Shown here piece after piece: positions 1-8,904 of a DNA stretch of 64,000 bases (position 1 is its first letter; each line of letters opens with the position of its first letter). The DNA is from Achromobacter aegrifaciens (GTDB taxonomy: Bacteria > Pseudomonadota > Gammaproteobacteria > Burkholderiales > Burkholderiaceae_B): assembly GCF_902859735.1 (NCBI RefSeq), contig NZ_CADIJY010000019.1, positions 24,935 to 88,934 of the forward strand, in the 5' to 3' direction. The notes beneath the pieces were generated by a model, which saw only the letters and a program-made list of their open reading frames with translations, searched no databases and was not told the origin of the DNA. Position numbers and translations under genes: made by a program.

Positions 1-217
1 CGTCGGGTTCGCTGCCGCCCAATTGCAAGGCCACGGGATGCTCGGCCTCGTCAAAGTCCAGGTGCCGCTCGACATTGCCGTGCAACAACGCGCCGGTGGT
101 GATCATTTCCGTGTACAAGCGTGCGCGCGGCGCCAGCAGCCGGTGGAAATAACGGCAATGGCGGTCGGTCACATCGATCATGGGGGCGACGCACAGCCGC
201 CAGTCGGGGGAGTCCAA
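1..217 (-). CDS. dusA: tRNA-dihydrouridine synthase A, 5' part only
   Basis: DusA reduces specific uridines in the tRNA D-loop to dihydrouridine using FMN and NADPH. The visible N-terminus carries the family block [19 protein letters not shown], then [13 protein letters not shown] and [11 protein letters not shown], which line the FMN site in this family. The rest lies beyond the left edge. An in-frame TGA two codons upstream limits the start to TTG at 217 or ATG at 181. TTG is preferred because the ATG would cut into the conserved VAPM strand. The gene is divergent from thrB, with 185 bp between them. Family assignment is firm; the start is inferred. Confidence 0.85.
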   Translation of the reverse strand, partial: MDSPDWRLCVAPMIDVTDRHCRYFHRLLAPRARLYTEMITTGALLHGNVERHLDFDEAEHPVALQLGGSEPD

Positions 218-402
218 GAATCACTCTACAAAACAAGGGGATGCGGTATTTTACGGTGCTTGGCGGCTTTGTGTCTGGCGGGCGGCCGTATCCGCTCCAC
301 CGCAAGTCGGACAGACTGGCCCGCCATGTGGTCTAAAATTGCGCCGCCGCAGCCGAAACCGGCATGCGCGCGCGCCCGTCAACCCCTAGATCCCGCACAT
401 CA

Positions 403-1371
403 ATGGCCGTATTCACCCCTGTCTCCGAAGACGACGCTCGCGCCCTACTGGCGCATTTCGATCTGGGCGAGTTTGTCTCGCTTCGGGGGATTACGGCGGG
501 TATCGAGAATACCAACTACTTCCTGTACACGACCCGCGGCGAATATGTGCTGACGCTGTTCGAGGTGCTGACGCAGGCCCAGTTGCCTTTCTATATCGAG
601 CTGATGTACCACCTGGCCGAGCGCGGCATTCCCGTGCCCCGGCCCCAGACCCTGCGCGACGGCACTCGCCTGACGACCCTGCACGGCAAGCCCTGCGCCA
701 TCGTTTCACGCCTGCCCGGCGGCTACGAACCCGCTCCCGGCCCGGCGCATTGCGCCCTGGCCGGCGCCACGCTGGCCCGCGCCCACCTGGCCGGACGCGA
801 CTTTCCGCTGCACCAGCCCAACCTGCGCGGACTGTCCTGGTGGCTGGAAACGGCACCCAAGGTCATGCCCTTCCTGGAACCGGCGCAAGCCCAACTGCTG
901 TCGGCGGAGCTGGCCGACCAGCAGACCGCCGCCGCGACGCCGGCCTGGCAGACATTGCAGAGCGGCCCGGCCCACTGCGACCTGTTCCGGGACAACGTCC
1001 TGTTCGCCGGCACCTTCGAAGATCCGCTCATGGGTGGCATCATCGACTTCTACTTCGCCGGCTGCGACACCTGGCTGTTCGACGTGGCGGTGAGCGTCAA
1101 TGACTGGTGCATCGAACGCGACACGGGTGAATTCGTGCCCGAACTGGTCGAGTCCTGGTTGGCAGCCTACGCGGCCGTGCGCCCGTTCACCGACGCGGAA
1201 CGCGAGGTCTGGCCGCTGATGCTGCGGGCCGCCGCGCTGCGCTTCTGGATATCGCGCCTGTATGACTTTTTCCTGCCGCGGCCGGCTCAGACCCTGAAAC
1301 CGCACGACCCCCGGCATTTCGAAAGAGTGTTGCAAGCGCGCCACCGCCCTGGCCTGCCAATATTGCCGTAA
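403..1371 (+). CDS. thrB: Homoserine kinase (type II, APH-fold ThrB)
   Basis: Phosphorylates L-homoserine with ATP in threonine biosynthesis, in the cytoplasm. The 322-residue protein is of the aminoglycoside-phosphotransferase-like family found in beta- and gammaproteobacteria, not the GHMP family. GIENTNYF (about 33-40) is the nucleotide-loop signature, HCDLFRDN (191-198) the catalytic HxD..N motif, and GIIDFYFAG (about 212-220) carries the metal-binding Asp. The start MAVFTPVS is chosen because family members begin with MAVFT; an in-frame ATG 13 codons upstream adds only Arg/Pro-rich sequence. It is a lone gene, divergent from dusA and 66 bp before a membrane protein gene. Confidence 0.93.
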   Translation: MAVFTPVSEDDARALLAHFDLGEFVSLRGITAGIENTNYFLYTTRGEYVLTLFEVLTQAQLPFYIELMYHLAERGIPVPRPQTLRDGTRLTTLHGKPCAIVSRLPGGYEPAPGPAHCALAGATLARAHLAGRDFPLHQPNLRGLSWWLETAPKVMPFLEPAQAQLLSAELADQQTAAATPAWQTLQSGPAHCDLFRDNVLFAGTFEDPLMGGIIDFYFAGCDTWLFDVAVSVNDWCIERDTGEFVPELVESWLAAYAAVRPFTDAEREVWPLMLRAAALRFWISRLYDFFLPRPAQTLKPHDPRHFERVLQARHRPGLPILP

Positions 1372-1437
1372 CCGTTGCTCCCCCCATAATGGGGATAGCG
1401 CGTCCCTTTTTGAGAGATCTCCCCCCTTTAAAGAGCC

Positions 1438-2241
1438 ATGCAAGCAGCATTCCTCCCCGCGACATCCGGCTGGCAATGGGTCCGAGACGGCTTCCGTCTG
1501 TTCCGCAAGCAACCTCTGGCCATGTTCACCTGGGCCATGGCCATCAGCCTTCTGGTCATCTTCGCCACCGCGACGCCGCCGGTCGGACCCATACTGGTGG
1601 TGGCGCTGATGCCCATCATCACGCTGATGACGCTATCGGCGTGCAAGCATGTCGAAGCCGACCGCATCATGCTGCCCTCGATGTGGGCCAAGCCGCTCAA
1701 GCAGCCTGGCGTATTCAGGAAACTGTTCCTGATGGGGCTGCTGTACGCGGCGCTCTGCATTGCGACCGGCCTGATCATCTTCCTGCCATTCACGGACGCG
1801 ATGGTCGAGGGCATGCGCATAGCCTCCGTGGAAAAGTCCATGGAGCCCATCCTGTCCGCCATGGCCGTTCCGCTGACTTTGTTCGCGATCGTGTATGTCG
1901 TGATCGCCGCGCTGTTCTGGCACGCCCCCGTCCTGGTCGCCTGGCATGGGCTGCGCCTGGTCCAGGCGCTGTTCTTCTCCGGCATCGCTTGCTGGCGCAA
2001 CAAGCTGCCGTTCCTGGTCTACGGCGCCACCTGGATCCTGGTGTTTCTTTTCATCGACCTGTGCGCCGGCCTTCTAGTCGCCATCGGCCTGTCACCCCAG
2101 CTTGCCGGCACGCTGCAGATTCCCTTCAATATCGCCGCGGGTGGCGTGCTGTACTGCAGCTTCTATCCTGCCTATACCTCCGTATTCGGTATCGAGAACG
2201 CCGGCGCGCATCTCGACGACGGCAACGGCGCCCAGGCATGA
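1438..2241 (+). CDS. BPSS1780-family polytopic inner-membrane protein
   Basis: A 267-residue integral membrane protein of unknown function. Hydrophobic stretches at about 27-60, 95-115, 135-165, 180-215 and 220-245 suggest five or six transmembrane segments. The N-terminal block with WQWVRDGFRLFRKQP before the first helix is typical of betaproteobacterial proteins annotated as BPSS1780 family; I recognise it by overall look. Its last 150 bp lie antisense to the end of the minus-strand DUF192 gene, so the two genes converge and overlap. No role can be assigned from the neighbours. Confidence 0.75.
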   Translation: MQAAFLPATSGWQWVRDGFRLFRKQPLAMFTWAMAISLLVIFATATPPVGPILVVALMPIITLMTLSACKHVEADRIMLPSMWAKPLKQPGVFRKLFLMGLLYAALCIATGLIIFLPFTDAMVEGMRIASVEKSMEPILSAMAVPLTLFAIVYVVIAALFWHAPVLVAWHGLRLVQALFFSGIACWRNKLPFLVYGATWILVFLFIDLCAGLLVAIGLSPQLAGTLQIPFNIAAGGVLYCSFYPAYTSVFGIENAGAHLDDGNGAQA

Positions 2242-2484
2242 CGCCACGCGGCAGGGCGCCAGCGCCCTGCGCACCGCAAGCACCCTTCCCTGCCGCGATA
2301 TGAATGCCACGTCGATGGCATAGCGCATGCCAAAGGTATGCACCGCGGCGCAATGCATCAGCAAGATGCCGGACCGCGGCCCCGGCGGCTTGCGTCCCAG
2401 CAAGCCGCGCGCGCGGCCGCAGCAGCTGGCGACCTTGAGTAGCCTGAGTCCGCCGCGCCGCGCCGATGGCTGACCGCCAGTCAT
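2092..2484 (-). CDS. DUF192 family protein at the end of the Tad operon
   Basis: A 130-residue DUF192 protein. The diagnostic block is HTFGMRYAIDVAFISRQGRV (about 49-68), preceded by GLLGR and followed by VVEMRAG. The biochemical role of DUF192 is not established; many members are periplasmic, but no clear signal peptide is visible here. Its ATG overlaps the TGA of tadC in an ATGA, so it is probably translated with the Tad operon as its last gene. The C-terminal 45 or so residues beyond the conserved core are antisense to the membrane protein gene on the other strand. Confidence 0.75.
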   Translation of the reverse strand: MTGGQPSARRGGLRLLKVASCCGRARGLLGRKPPGPRSGILLMHCAAVHTFGMRYAIDVAFISRQGRVLAVRRALAPCRVASCLGAVAVVEMRAGVLDTEYGGIGRIEAAVQHATRGDIEGNLQRAGKLG

Positions 2485-3353
2485 TGCACGCTCTGCAGCA
2501 ATTGCACCATGACCGGAAAGGCCAGCACGATGAACGTGCAGGGGAAGATGCAGCCGATCAGCGGCAGCAGCATCTTCACCGGAGCCTGCATCGCCAGCTG
2601 TTCCGCACGCACGTGACGATCGCTGCGGGCTTGCGCCGCCTGTGCCCGCAATACTGGACCCAGGCTTATCCCGAGCCCTTCGGCCTGCGCCAGGGCGGCC
2701 GCCCAGTTACGCGCAAGCGGGCTATTGCTGCGTTCCGCCAAGGCCTTGATCGCGGCGGTCCTGGAAACCCCCGCACGCATCTCTGCCAGCGCGTCAGCCA
2801 GGGCATCTCGCAGTATGCCCGCCGGTCCGCTCTGGGCGGCCATCTGCAATGCCCCATGCACGCTCAGCCCCGCTTCCACACACAAGGTCATCATGTCGAA
2901 CACGAAAGGCAGGTCGCGTTCGATGCTGCGTCGCCGGTTGCTGCTCAAACTGCGCAGCCAAAGCCCCGGCGCGGCGCCTGCCGCCAGCGCTGACGCTACC
3001 ATCCAGGGAATCCATTCCCAGGACTGCGCCTGCGCCAAGACGATGGCGACCGCCGCAGTCAACCCGCCGGCAGCCATGGCCGCGCTCCAACACAGCGCCG
3101 CGACATGCGCGTAGCTGATGCCGGCAGGCAGCGCCGCCCGCTCGATGGCGCGAGTCAGCCGTATGCGCCAACGCCAGGAACATAAAGGCCCTGCCACGGG
3201 CGCCACCGCGGAAATCCAGGGCCAGGCCGCTCGCCACCACCACGGCAAGGCGGACGACGCACCCTCGCTGTCCAGCAGCAATGGCTTAAAAACCACCCAT
3301 GCCAACCATCCCGCAGCCAGGGCGGCCGTCAACAGGCTCAAGTACAGCCACAT
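2481..3353 (-). CDS. tadC: Tad pilus inner-membrane platform protein TadC
   Basis: 290-residue GspF-type platform protein that works with TadB and the CpaF/TadA ATPase to polymerise Flp pilin. Hydrophobic helices lie near 3-22, 83-108 and 112-132. The GspF domain follows at about 145-255 (RDLPFVFDMMTLCVEAGLS is the conserved entry), with a final membrane segment at 258-286. The ATG at 3353 is chosen because it begins directly with the first membrane helix and lies 14 bp after the tadB stop; the longer reading frame upstream is not TadC-like. Order tadB-tadC-DUF192 is continuous. Confidence 0.9.
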   Translation of the reverse strand: MWLYLSLLTAALAAGWLAWVVFKPLLLDSEGASSALPWWWRAAWPWISAVAPVAGPLCSWRWRIRLTRAIERAALPAGISYAHVAALCWSAAMAAGGLTAAVAIVLAQAQSWEWIPWMVASALAAGAAPGLWLRSLSSNRRRSIERDLPFVFDMMTLCVEAGLSVHGALQMAAQSGPAGILRDALADALAEMRAGVSRTAAIKALAERSNSPLARNWAAALAQAEGLGISLGPVLRAQAAQARSDRHVRAEQLAMQAPVKMLLPLIGCIFPCTFIVLAFPVMVQLLQSVQ

Positions 3354-3367
3354 CGCATCCGCTCCCG

Positions 3368-4213
3368 TCAGATATCGATCCGGACAATGCGCCGGATCAG
3401 CAGCATGCCCGCGGTCTCCAGTACCGCCACGATCGCCAACACGCCCCAACCCACGGGCGTATGCCACAGCAGGCCCATGATTTCCGGCTCCAGCCGGTCC
3501 AGCACGGCAAGCAGCAGCAAAGGCAAAGCGCCCACGATCCAGGCCTGCATACGTCCCTGCGAAGTCAGCGCCAGCAGCTTCGCCTGCAACTGCAGGCGGG
3601 CGCGCAGGGTCTGCGCGATGCTTTCCAGCGCCTCTGCCAGGTTGCCTCCCGTCTGCGCCGCAATGCGCATGGCTGCTACGACGAGCGCGGTCGAATCGGC
3701 CGGCATGCGGCCACGCAGGTTTTCAAGCGCGCCGTCCCATGGCACGCCCATGCGCTGCTCGCGCAACATCAGGCCGAACTCCTGGGCCAAGGGCGCGCTG
3801 CTCTGCTCGACGACGTGGCGCAGGCCGGTGGTCAATGCCACGCCAGCGCGCAGGGCGGAGGCGAGCATCAACAGCGCCATCGGCAGTTGCTGCTCGAACC
3901 GCCGGGCACGGCGCCGCCGCAACCCATTCACCAGCGTCCTGGGCAGGCGCGAGGCAAGCGCCGCGGCCAAGGCGGCGACAAAGCCGCTGCCCGTCGCAGC
4001 AAAGGCCAAGGCCGCCGCCATCGCCGCGCAAGCCACCGCGCCAGCCCACAATTGGGCGGGGTCTATGAACAAGAACACCTCGCTCAGACGCAGGCCCGCC
4101 TCCTGGGTGTAGACCTCGCGGTAGCGGCGCAGCGCTGGCGCAAACCAGTGTTGGGCACGCCACGCCAGCAGCAGCACGCATACCATGGCGGCTCCCGCAG
4201 ATAGCCAGATCAT
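3368..4213 (-). CDS. tadB: Tad pilus inner-membrane platform protein TadB
   Basis: 281-residue GspF-domain protein, partner of TadC in the Flp pilus assembly platform. The N-terminal helix (about 2-17) and a second hydrophobic stretch (about 57-92) precede the GspF core (RRARRFEQQLPMALLMLASALRAG, near 100-123, contains the entry motif). C-terminal membrane helices follow at about 222-272. The start ATG overlaps the tadA stop in an ATGA, which decides the start against the much longer open frame upstream. It is translationally coupled in the operon. Confidence 0.9.
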   Translation of the reverse strand: MIWLSAGAAMVCVLLLAWRAQHWFAPALRRYREVYTQEAGLRLSEVFLFIDPAQLWAGAVACAAMAAALAFAATGSGFVAALAAALASRLPRTLVNGLRRRRARRFEQQLPMALLMLASALRAGVALTTGLRHVVEQSSAPLAQEFGLMLREQRMGVPWDGALENLRGRMPADSTALVVAAMRIAAQTGGNLAEALESIAQTLRARLQLQAKLLALTSQGRMQAWIVGALPLLLLAVLDRLEPEIMGLLWHTPVGWGVLAIVAVLETAGMLLIRRIVRIDI

Positions 4214-5904
4214 GTCGCTCCTTGCGCAAAAACGGTGGTCCCTGGCGCCGCCTGCTCGGTGTTGGAGAACCAGGCGGGATCGAAGGCCTCCTCGGCCTGC
4301 GTCCATTCGCGCGCAAAGCCGGGCAAGGCGCCGCAGCCCGTGAAGCCGCCCATGCGGTCGTAGCGGAACAGATCCTGCAGCTGTATACGTCCGCTTTCCA
4401 TGCCCGTAATCTCCGCTATCGACGTCACGACGCGACGCCCATCGCCCAGCCTCGCCTGCTGCACCACGATATCCACGCTGGCCGCGATATGCTCGCGCAC
4501 GGCGGCCAGAGGCAGATCGAGCCCGGCCATCAGGATCATCGATTCCAGCCGCCCCAGTGCGTCGCGCGGCGAGTTGGCATGCAGCGTCGTCAGGGAGCCT
4601 TCGTGCCCGGTGTTCATGGCGGTCAACATGTCGAATGCCTCCGCCCCGCGGCACTCGCCCACGACGATCCGGTCTGGCCGCATGCGCAGCGCGTTGCGCA
4701 CGAGTTCGCGGATGTCGATCCGTCCTCGCCCCTCCTGGTTGGCCGGACGCGCCTCCAGCGCCACCAGATGATCGTGATTCAGGCGCAGCTCCGCCGCATC
4801 TTCGATGGTGACCACGCGCTCGCCGTCGGGAATCTCGTTGGACAGGATGTTGAGCAACGTGGTCTTGCCCGCCCCGGTCCCTCCGGATACCACCAGATTC
4901 CTGCGCATCCTCACGCAGAGCGCCAGGAATTGCGCCATGGCGCCGCTCAGCGTCCCCGCAGCGATCAGATCGGACATTCCGGGGCGCCGCTGTGGAAACT
5001 TGCGTATGGTCAGGCTGGCGCCCCTAAGGGCCACCGGCGGAATGATGGCGTGCACCCGGGACCCGTCGGCCAGGCGCGCATCCACCATCGGAGAACTTTC
5101 ATCGATGCGTCGCCCCAAGGGTGTGACGATGCGCTCTATGACCCAACGCAGCGATTGCTCGCTGGTAAAGGCCGCCTGATGGCGCGACAGGCGGCCGGCG
5201 CGTTCGACATAGATCTCGTCGTGGCGATTGACCATGATCTCCGTAATGTCGGCAGCGGCGAGCAAGGGCTCCAGCGGCCCCAGGCCGACGGCTTCGTCAA
5301 GCACCTCGCGGCAAAGCGCAGCCCGGTCCACCCCCGGCGGCAAGTCGGTGTCCGTGGCGACGATATGCGTCAGCAGCCGTTCGGCCTCGGCGCGCAGCAT
5401 GCTGTCGCTCATGCCCGCCACGTCGCGGCGGCGCAGGTCCAGCGCCGCCAGCAGCGCCGCGTGCAGCCGCCGGCGCTCCTGCAGCGGATGTGGCAGTGGC
5501 AGAACCGGCACTGGCGTCGCCGGCGCGGGCAGCATCGGCGGTTCCTGCACGGCAGCCATGTCGCGGGCGACGCTTTCAGCCGCCGCACCGTCCACGCCCC
5601 CGTTGCGCTCCGGGATGTCCGCCAGCGACACCCGCAGCCGGCAGGGCCCGATCAGTATTTCGTCGTCGGGCAACACCGGGGCGTGGCGCACGATCCTCGC
5701 GCCGTTCACGAGGGTTCCGCCCAACGTACCCAGGTCTTCGAGCACGATCCCCGCCGCTTCGCGCAACAAGCGGGCGTGCTGGCGCCCCACCCTCCAGTTC
5801 ACGATGCGCACCCCGCAATGCGCGCCCCTTCCTATCAACGCGGGAACAGCCACCGTGGATCTGTGCACGGAGGCGTCTTCAAACATCATTTCCACGTCGA
5901 TCAT
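4210..5904 (-). CDS. tadA: Tad pilus ATPase TadA/CpaF with an N-terminal FHA domain
   Basis: 564-residue secretion ATPase that powers Flp pilus extension. The C-terminal two thirds is a CpaF ATPase: Walker A GGTGAGKT at 341-348, Walker B-like RIVVGECRG at 412-420 and the His-box NTGHEGSLTTLHAN at 431-444. The first 95 residues resemble a forkhead-associated domain (GRG near 25-27, LEDLGTLGGTLVNG near 55-68), followed by a Pro/Ala-rich linker to about 145. Standard TadA proteins lack this domain, so the ATPase may be recruited or regulated through a phosphothreonine-bearing partner (inference). The usual FHA Ser/His spacing is weak. The start overlaps the secretin stop (ATGA). Confidence 0.92.
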   Translation of the reverse strand: MIDVEMMFEDASVHRSTVAVPALIGRGAHCGVRIVNWRVGRQHARLLREAAGIVLEDLGTLGGTLVNGARIVRHAPVLPDDEILIGPCRLRVSLADIPERNGGVDGAAAESVARDMAAVQEPPMLPAPATPVPVLPLPHPLQERRRLHAALLAALDLRRRDVAGMSDSMLRAEAERLLTHIVATDTDLPPGVDRAALCREVLDEAVGLGPLEPLLAAADITEIMVNRHDEIYVERAGRLSRHQAAFTSEQSLRWVIERIVTPLGRRIDESSPMVDARLADGSRVHAIIPPVALRGASLTIRKFPQRRPGMSDLIAAGTLSGAMAQFLALCVRMRRNLVVSGGTGAGKTTLLNILSNEIPDGERVVTIEDAAELRLNHDHLVALEARPANQEGRGRIDIRELVRNALRMRPDRIVVGECRGAEAFDMLTAMNTGHEGSLTTLHANSPRDALGRLESMILMAGLDLPLAAVREHIAASVDIVVQQARLGDGRRVVTSIAEITGMESGRIQLQDLFRYDRMGGFTGCGALPGFAREWTQAEEAFDPAWFSNTEQAAPGTTVFAQGAT

Positions 5905-7271
5905 GGCCGAGTTTCCGAAGAAGGAATCGGCGCGCCGTCTTGCGGCGAGCCCCACTGCGAACCGGTGCCGGCGTGGGCATCCCACCCTGCCGCGGCAGGC
6001 ACGGCGGTGCCCAGGCGGGGCGGCACGGGAAAAGCCGCTTCGAGCACGCCACGTCCCCGCCGCACGCGGTCCGCCATGGCGGGCTCGGCCTGCGTAATCA
6101 GTTTGGGCGTCACGAATATGGCAAGTTCGGTTTCCCGCAATTGATAGCGCCGGGACGAAAACAAGGCCCCCAGAACCGGGATGTCTTTCAGCCATGGCAG
6201 GCCATCGCTGGTCTCGTCCCGCTCGCGCGACAGGAAGCCGCCGATGACCAGCGTATCGCCGGACCGCACGTTGAATTCGGTGGATGCGCGGCGCGTGCGT
6301 AGCGCCGGTCCGCCCGGCACGCTCAGCGCGTTGTCCACCGAACTCGCCTCTACCTCGATCAAGGATCGGATGATCCCGTTGCGATCGATGCGAGGGGTGA
6401 TCCTGAGCATGACGCCATAGGGCTTGAACATCGTGGTCGCGTTGCCGCGCGTGTCGGTCGACGAGTAAGGAACCTCTCCGCCAGCCAGGAAGGTGGCGCT
6501 GGCGCCGCTGCGCGCGAGCAATTGAGGTTGGGCCAGCATGACGGCCTCGCCGCTTTGCGCCAGCATCGCGATCCGGGACGACAACAGCGCATTGACGCCG
6601 AAGTAGCCAGCCGCCGAAGAGACCGGGCCCACTGTTTCTATGATCCCTTCGCCTGGACGGTTCATGCGCCCCCTGGACCCCGCATCCCAGGCCAGGCCGG
6701 CGTTGATGCCGCCTTGCGACAGCCCGTCCCAGCGCACGCCCAGATCCCTCAGCCTTGAGGTGGGGATCTCCACGACCTGAACGTCCAGCTGCACCATGCG
6801 GTCCCAACCCACTTGGCCGGTAAAGTCCAGCACTGCGGGATAGCGGTCCGCCAGGGCCGTGATGCGCAATCGGTCATCGTCGGAAAGATCGTCGCCCTCG
6901 ATCAGGATGCGACCGCCCACCTCAGTACTGCGCGCGCCGGGGATGCGGGCAAGCAAGGCCTCGACCTCTGCCCGCAGACGCGGCGCGCCGGCCGGCACGA
7001 CCCTCAGTTCATAGGCCTTGGCGCGCCCGGCGTTTGCCCATATGTGAAGTGACGAAACACCCTCGGCGCGGGCAAAGACCACGACCTCGCGCCCTTCGGC
7101 CTCGATGGCGCCCACGACCTGGCCGTTGCCTATCGCCACGCGCTTGACCCCGGGGTGCGACAGAATCCGCGTTTCACCCACCTGAAGTTCAATCACCTCA
7201 TCCTCCGCCCGCGCTGCGGGATTGGCCAACCAGAACACGCAGGCAAACATGCTGATGACGGCGCGTCTCAT
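5901..7271 (-). CDS. cpaC: Tad pilus outer-membrane secretin CpaC/RcpA
   Basis: 456-residue secretin forming the outer-membrane channel of the Flp pilus. A signal peptide with cleavage after NPAARA (about residue 22) is followed by the N-terminal pilus-associated domain (VIELQVGETRIL...), a BON-like segment (about 95-140) and the secretin domain from about 155 to 400. The latter includes GGEVPYSS and the late-secretin motif NVRSGDTLVIGGFLSRE. The C-terminal 50 residues are Pro/Gly/Ala-rich and probably disordered. Start and stop overlap the flanking genes by 4 bp each. Confidence 0.92.
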   Translation of the reverse strand: MRRAVISMFACVFWLANPAARAEDEVIELQVGETRILSHPGVKRVAIGNGQVVGAIEAEGREVVVFARAEGVSSLHIWANAGRAKAYELRVVPAGAPRLRAEVEALLARIPGARSTEVGGRILIEGDDLSDDDRLRITALADRYPAVLDFTGQVGWDRMVQLDVQVVEIPTSRLRDLGVRWDGLSQGGINAGLAWDAGSRGRMNRPGEGIIETVGPVSSAAGYFGVNALLSSRIAMLAQSGEAVMLAQPQLLARSGASATFLAGGEVPYSSTDTRGNATTMFKPYGVMLRITPRIDRNGIIRSLIEVEASSVDNALSVPGGPALRTRRASTEFNVRSGDTLVIGGFLSRERDETSDGLPWLKDIPVLGALFSSRRYQLRETELAIFVTPKLITQAEPAMADRVRRGRGVLEAAFPVPPRLGTAVPAAAGWDAHAGTGSQWGSPQDGAPIPSSETRP

Positions 7272-8122
7272 GGCCGCCCCCGCTGAAGTCGAGCCGGGCC
7301 TGCACTTTCCACATCCATTGCTCCTGTGCCTGCCGAGGGGTCCAGCCTGTCTCCGTACAGGATGGCCACGCCCGGCGCATTCCGGGGTTCCAGGTCCAAT
7401 CCGATCAGGGTGGCAAGGTCGCCCTGCGCGGCGCCGCTGACCATTGCGGCATCATCGCGATGGCGCAACATCGCGGTCAGCGCCCCGCTCTGCCGCGCCG
7501 CCACGAATCGCATTGCCTCATCCGGCGTCGCTGCCAAGGTGATATTGCCGCCCTTGGTTTCGCTCTCGGCGTCGCCTCCCACCATCAGCACGCGCATGCC
7601 TTGCAGGAGGGGCACCGTCATCTCCCGCTGCCGATGCGAAAAACTCACATAGATGTCGATGGCATCGCCTGCGCGCAGGACTTCCGCCAGGCCGCCCAGG
7701 TCCGTCGCCGCCACGGTCAATGCGCGTTGACCGCTGCGCAAGCGGGACGCCAAGGCCGGGGCCGGAGGACTGAATGTCAGATGCCCCCGCAGCAAGGGCT
7801 CACCATTGGCGACATCGGCCAGCAAGGTGGCGCCAAGCAAACTGGCAAGATCCAGGGGATCGATGCTGGCCCGGGACACCCAAAGCTGCGGAATCTCGCG
7901 CACTGCCAGGTGCACCTCTTCGAGTTGCGTGCCAGCAGGCAGGTCGTACGCCGCGACCAGCCGGCTGACCATCGGCGTGCGCGCCTCTGCCTCCAGCGCC
8001 TGGACCCGCTGCTGCACGTGTTCCCGCACCGCCCACGCGGATACCAAACCCGCAATCAGTGCTATGGCATACACGCCCATTCGGCGCAGACGCGGCGCTA
8101 CATGGGTGATCCAGTTCGTCAT
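7268..8122 (-). CDS. cpaB: Tad pilus periplasmic assembly protein CpaB/RcpC
   Basis: 284-residue CpaB family protein, thought to link the inner-membrane machinery to the secretin. One N-terminal membrane anchor (about 15-34, MGVYAIALIAGLVSAWAV) is followed by a SAF-like domain (VAAYDLPAGTQL...) and the RcpC/CpaB domain (LRSGQRALTVAATDLGGLAEVLRAGDAIDIYV uses the conserved entry). The ATG at 8122 overlaps the TGA of the preceding gene, so it is chosen over the open frame upstream. Confidence 0.88.
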   Translation of the reverse strand: MTNWITHVAPRLRRMGVYAIALIAGLVSAWAVREHVQQRVQALEAEARTPMVSRLVAAYDLPAGTQLEEVHLAVREIPQLWVSRASIDPLDLASLLGATLLADVANGEPLLRGHLTFSPPAPALASRLRSGQRALTVAATDLGGLAEVLRAGDAIDIYVSFSHRQREMTVPLLQGMRVLMVGGDAESETKGGNITLAATPDEAMRFVAARQSGALTAMLRHRDDAAMVSGAAQGDLATLIGLDLEPRNAPGVAILYGDRLDPSAGTGAMDVESAGPARLQRGRP

Positions 8123-8904
8123 GGCACTCTTCCGCTGACCAGAAGGCCGGTGCCACCGTCCAGCGGCACCAGCGACAGCCGCATGCGGGAGCCGGAGCGG
8201 ACCCACCAGTGCGCCGAATCCTCGGAGACGGGCATGCGACGCCAGCCGTTCCGGAGCAGGTGCTGCTCCAGCTGCGCAGCCAACTGCCCCGGAGGCAAGG
8301 GGTATTGCCAGATCCGCTCGGAAACGCGTACGCCGTCCTCCATCAAGGCGATGTCCAACCTGAGGCGGCCGCCGGCGGGCAGCCAGGCAGGCGAAGCGCT
8401 TTCAGGCACGGCCAGAAGGCTGACGGCTGAAATGCTTCCGGCTGTCCGACGGGAGCCCAGGCCTTCCAGCTGGATGACCCATTGCTCCTGCCCCACCTTA
8501 CCCGACAGAATCGCCTGACCTGACAACACGTTGAGATTGACCAGGGCGGGCTGCTGGGCAGATAGGTAACGGATCAGCTCCGCCGTACTGAGCGGCGCAT
8601 CGAACACCAGCACACGCGCCGGGATTCCATGCAACCAGATGCTTTCCCCTAACAATCCGCGACGCGAACCTGCGGGCAGACGCAAGGCCTCCAGCGCGGT
8701 AACGCCTGGCCTGCTCCCGCCGGCCTCCCCGCCGCTCGTCACGAGATGCTGAGCTGCGGCGACATTGCGCCACCCTACGGCCGCAACAGCCACGGCGCCG
8801 GCCATCAACAGACGCAGCGTCTTTGTCATAGCCACGGTTCGCCAGCCGTCTTCCCGTGATGGGGCAAAACCCGCAAGGGGCGCCGAAAAGCGCAGGCCGA
8901 TCAT
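8119..8904 (-). CDS. Uncharacterised Tad-operon protein between tadE and cpaB
   Basis: 261 residues, not recognised. The ATG at 8904 overlaps the tadE-like stop and has a purine-rich AAGGGGG about 8 bp upstream, so it is preferred; an internal ATG at 8829 would put the only hydrophobic stretch (LRLLMAGAVAVAAVGW) at the N-terminus and would read as a signal anchor. The remainder is soluble in character, with the segment around LVNLNVLSGQAILSGKVGQ mid-protein and a C-terminal LSLVPLDGGTGLLVSGRVP. Position suggests a periplasmic accessory factor of this pilus. No enzymatic motif is seen. Confidence 0.7.
   Translation of the reverse strand: MIGLRFSAPLAGFAPSREDGWRTVAMTKTLRLLMAGAVAVAAVGWRNVAAAQHLVTSGGEAGGSRPGVTALEALRLPAGSRRGLLGESIWLHGIPARVLVFDAPLSTAELIRYLSAQQPALVNLNVLSGQAILSGKVGQEQWVIQLEGLGSRRTAGSISAVSLLAVPESASPAWLPAGGRLRLDIALMEDGVRVSERIWQYPLPPGQLAAQLEQHLLRNGWRRMPVSEDSAHWWVRSGSRMRLSLVPLDGGTGLLVSGRVP

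Noticed and set aside
4222-6144. 640-codon plus-strand open frame opposite tadA and cpaC
   Set aside because: Antisense to two well-supported Tad genes and with no domain of its own.
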